Assembly: GCA_023146355.1 (NCBI GenBank)
Contig: JAGLCH010000348.1
Span: 1 to 5,844, forward strand
Source of the DNA: Bacteriovoracaceae bacterium
GTDB lineage: Bacteria > Bdellovibrionota > Bacteriovoracia > Bacteriovoracales > Bacteriovoracaceae
DNA: 5,844 bases
Direction of reading: 5' to 3'
A program made the position numbers and the translations under genes. Of the stretch, positions 5,369-5,844 are shown one piece after another. The notes under the pieces are model-generated. The model was not told the DNA's origin. It saw only the letters and a program-made list of their open reading frames with translations, and ran no database searches. Positions within the stretch are counted from its first letter, which is position 1. The number at the start of each line of letters is the position of its first letter.

Positions 5369-5844
5369 ATGAAACGGATTTTAACTTTTGCACTACTTAT
5401 GAGTAGTGCAGCAGGTTTCGCTAATGCTGAAATCGATGCAATGAAATTACAAATTAGAGAACTACAAAAAAAGACCGGTGGACAACACCTTAACTTCAAT
5501 GTTGATTACCGCGTAACTGCCGACAAGCTTGACTACACATTTGCAGACGGGAGCACATCAGGTAACGACATGCTACTGTCTAATAGACTGATCCTAAATA
5601 TGGGTTACAAATACAATGACAACCTGTCATTCAGAGGAGCATTAGGCTATAACAAAGCATATGGCGACACTGCAAATCACGGGCAGAGAAATCAGACAAC
5701 CTATGCTGACTTTGATTGGGTTACTAATGAAAACCTCAATGACAATACAATCAAGGTTAAAGAGGCGTACTTTCTCTATAAGAATGACACATTCCTAGGA
5801 ATCAATAAACTTCCATGGTCATTTAGTCTTGGACGTCGTCCATC
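5369..5844 (+). CDS. DUF3373-type predicted outer-membrane protein, N-terminal part (runs off the right edge)
   Basis: My translation gives 158 complete codons, open at the right edge. A signal peptide (1-20, ending GFANA) is followed by a short charged helix with coiled-coil character (EIDAMKLQIRELQKK, 21-35). Alternating polar and aromatic stretches then suggest beta strands, for example LNFNVDYRVT (41-50), NRLILNMGYKY (72-82), SFRGALGYN (87-95) and VKEAYFLYK (130-138). The segment PWSFSLGRRP (149-158) matches what I recall of the DUF3373 family, whose members look like porin-type barrels. It is the fourth gene of the octaheme cytochrome operon, 37 bases after the small exported protein gene. 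A role in moving substrate across the outer membrane, or in electron transfer, is inference. The DUF3373 label rests on memory of the family; a general outer-membrane barrel is the safe fallback. Confidence 0.78.
   Translation, partial: MKRILTFALLMSSAAGFANAEIDAMKLQIRELQKKTGGQHLNFNVDYRVTADKLDYTFADGSTSGNDMLLSNRLILNMGYKYNDNLSFRGALGYNKAYGDTANHGQRNQTTYADFDWVTNENLNDNTIKVKEAYFLYKNDTFLGINKLPWSFSLGRRP

Overview
The window is AT-rich, densely coding bacterial DNA from a Gram-negative organism: there are several Sec signal peptides, a predicted outer-membrane protein and periplasmic c-type cytochromes. Seven protein genes fall into two divergent groups that leave a 134-base gap (2601-2734). I see no rRNA, tRNA, CRISPR array, insertion sequence or phage gene. 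Taxonomy cannot be fixed from this sequence alone. The low G+C, the System II (ResB/CcsA) cytochrome c maturation and the octaheme cytochrome next to a DUF3373 protein would suit Bdellovibrionota/Bacteriovoracia, Campylobacterota or Desulfobacterota-type lineages. This is an inference of low confidence.

Left half, minus strand (reading 2600 down to 1): a membrane-anchored TlpA/ResA-like thiol-disulfide oxidoreductase, then ResB (CcsB), then the N-terminal two thirds or so of CcsA, which runs off the left edge. The genes overlap by 4 and 8 bases, so this is a tight operon. Together they form a System II cytochrome c biogenesis set: the thioredoxin-like protein keeps apocytochrome CXXCH cysteines reduced, and ResB-CcsA carries haem across the membrane and ligates it.

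Right half, plus strand (2735 to the right edge): an octaheme cytochrome c of the tetrathionate reductase (Otr) family with eight CXXCH motifs, a signal peptide and a C-terminal membrane helix; a four-helix cytochrome b561/HydC-type membrane subunit starting 3 bases after it; a 108-residue exported protein with no haem motif; and the first 158 codons of a DUF3373-type outer-membrane protein. The likely picture is a respiratory module. The cytochrome b would exchange electrons with the quinone pool, the anchored octaheme enzyme would reduce (or oxidise) a small sulfur or nitrogen compound in the periplasm, and the DUF3373 barrel may serve the outer membrane side. The physiological substrate cannot be read from the sequence.

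The two operons are complementary: one encodes a protein needing eight covalently bound haems, the other the machinery that attaches them. The gap between them holds a near-perfect 19-bp palindrome (2663-2681) overlapping the best plus-strand promoter candidate, which could co-regulate both sides. The main points for a second look are the module as a whole, the membrane anchor on the octaheme protein, the haem-less 108-residue protein and the palindrome.
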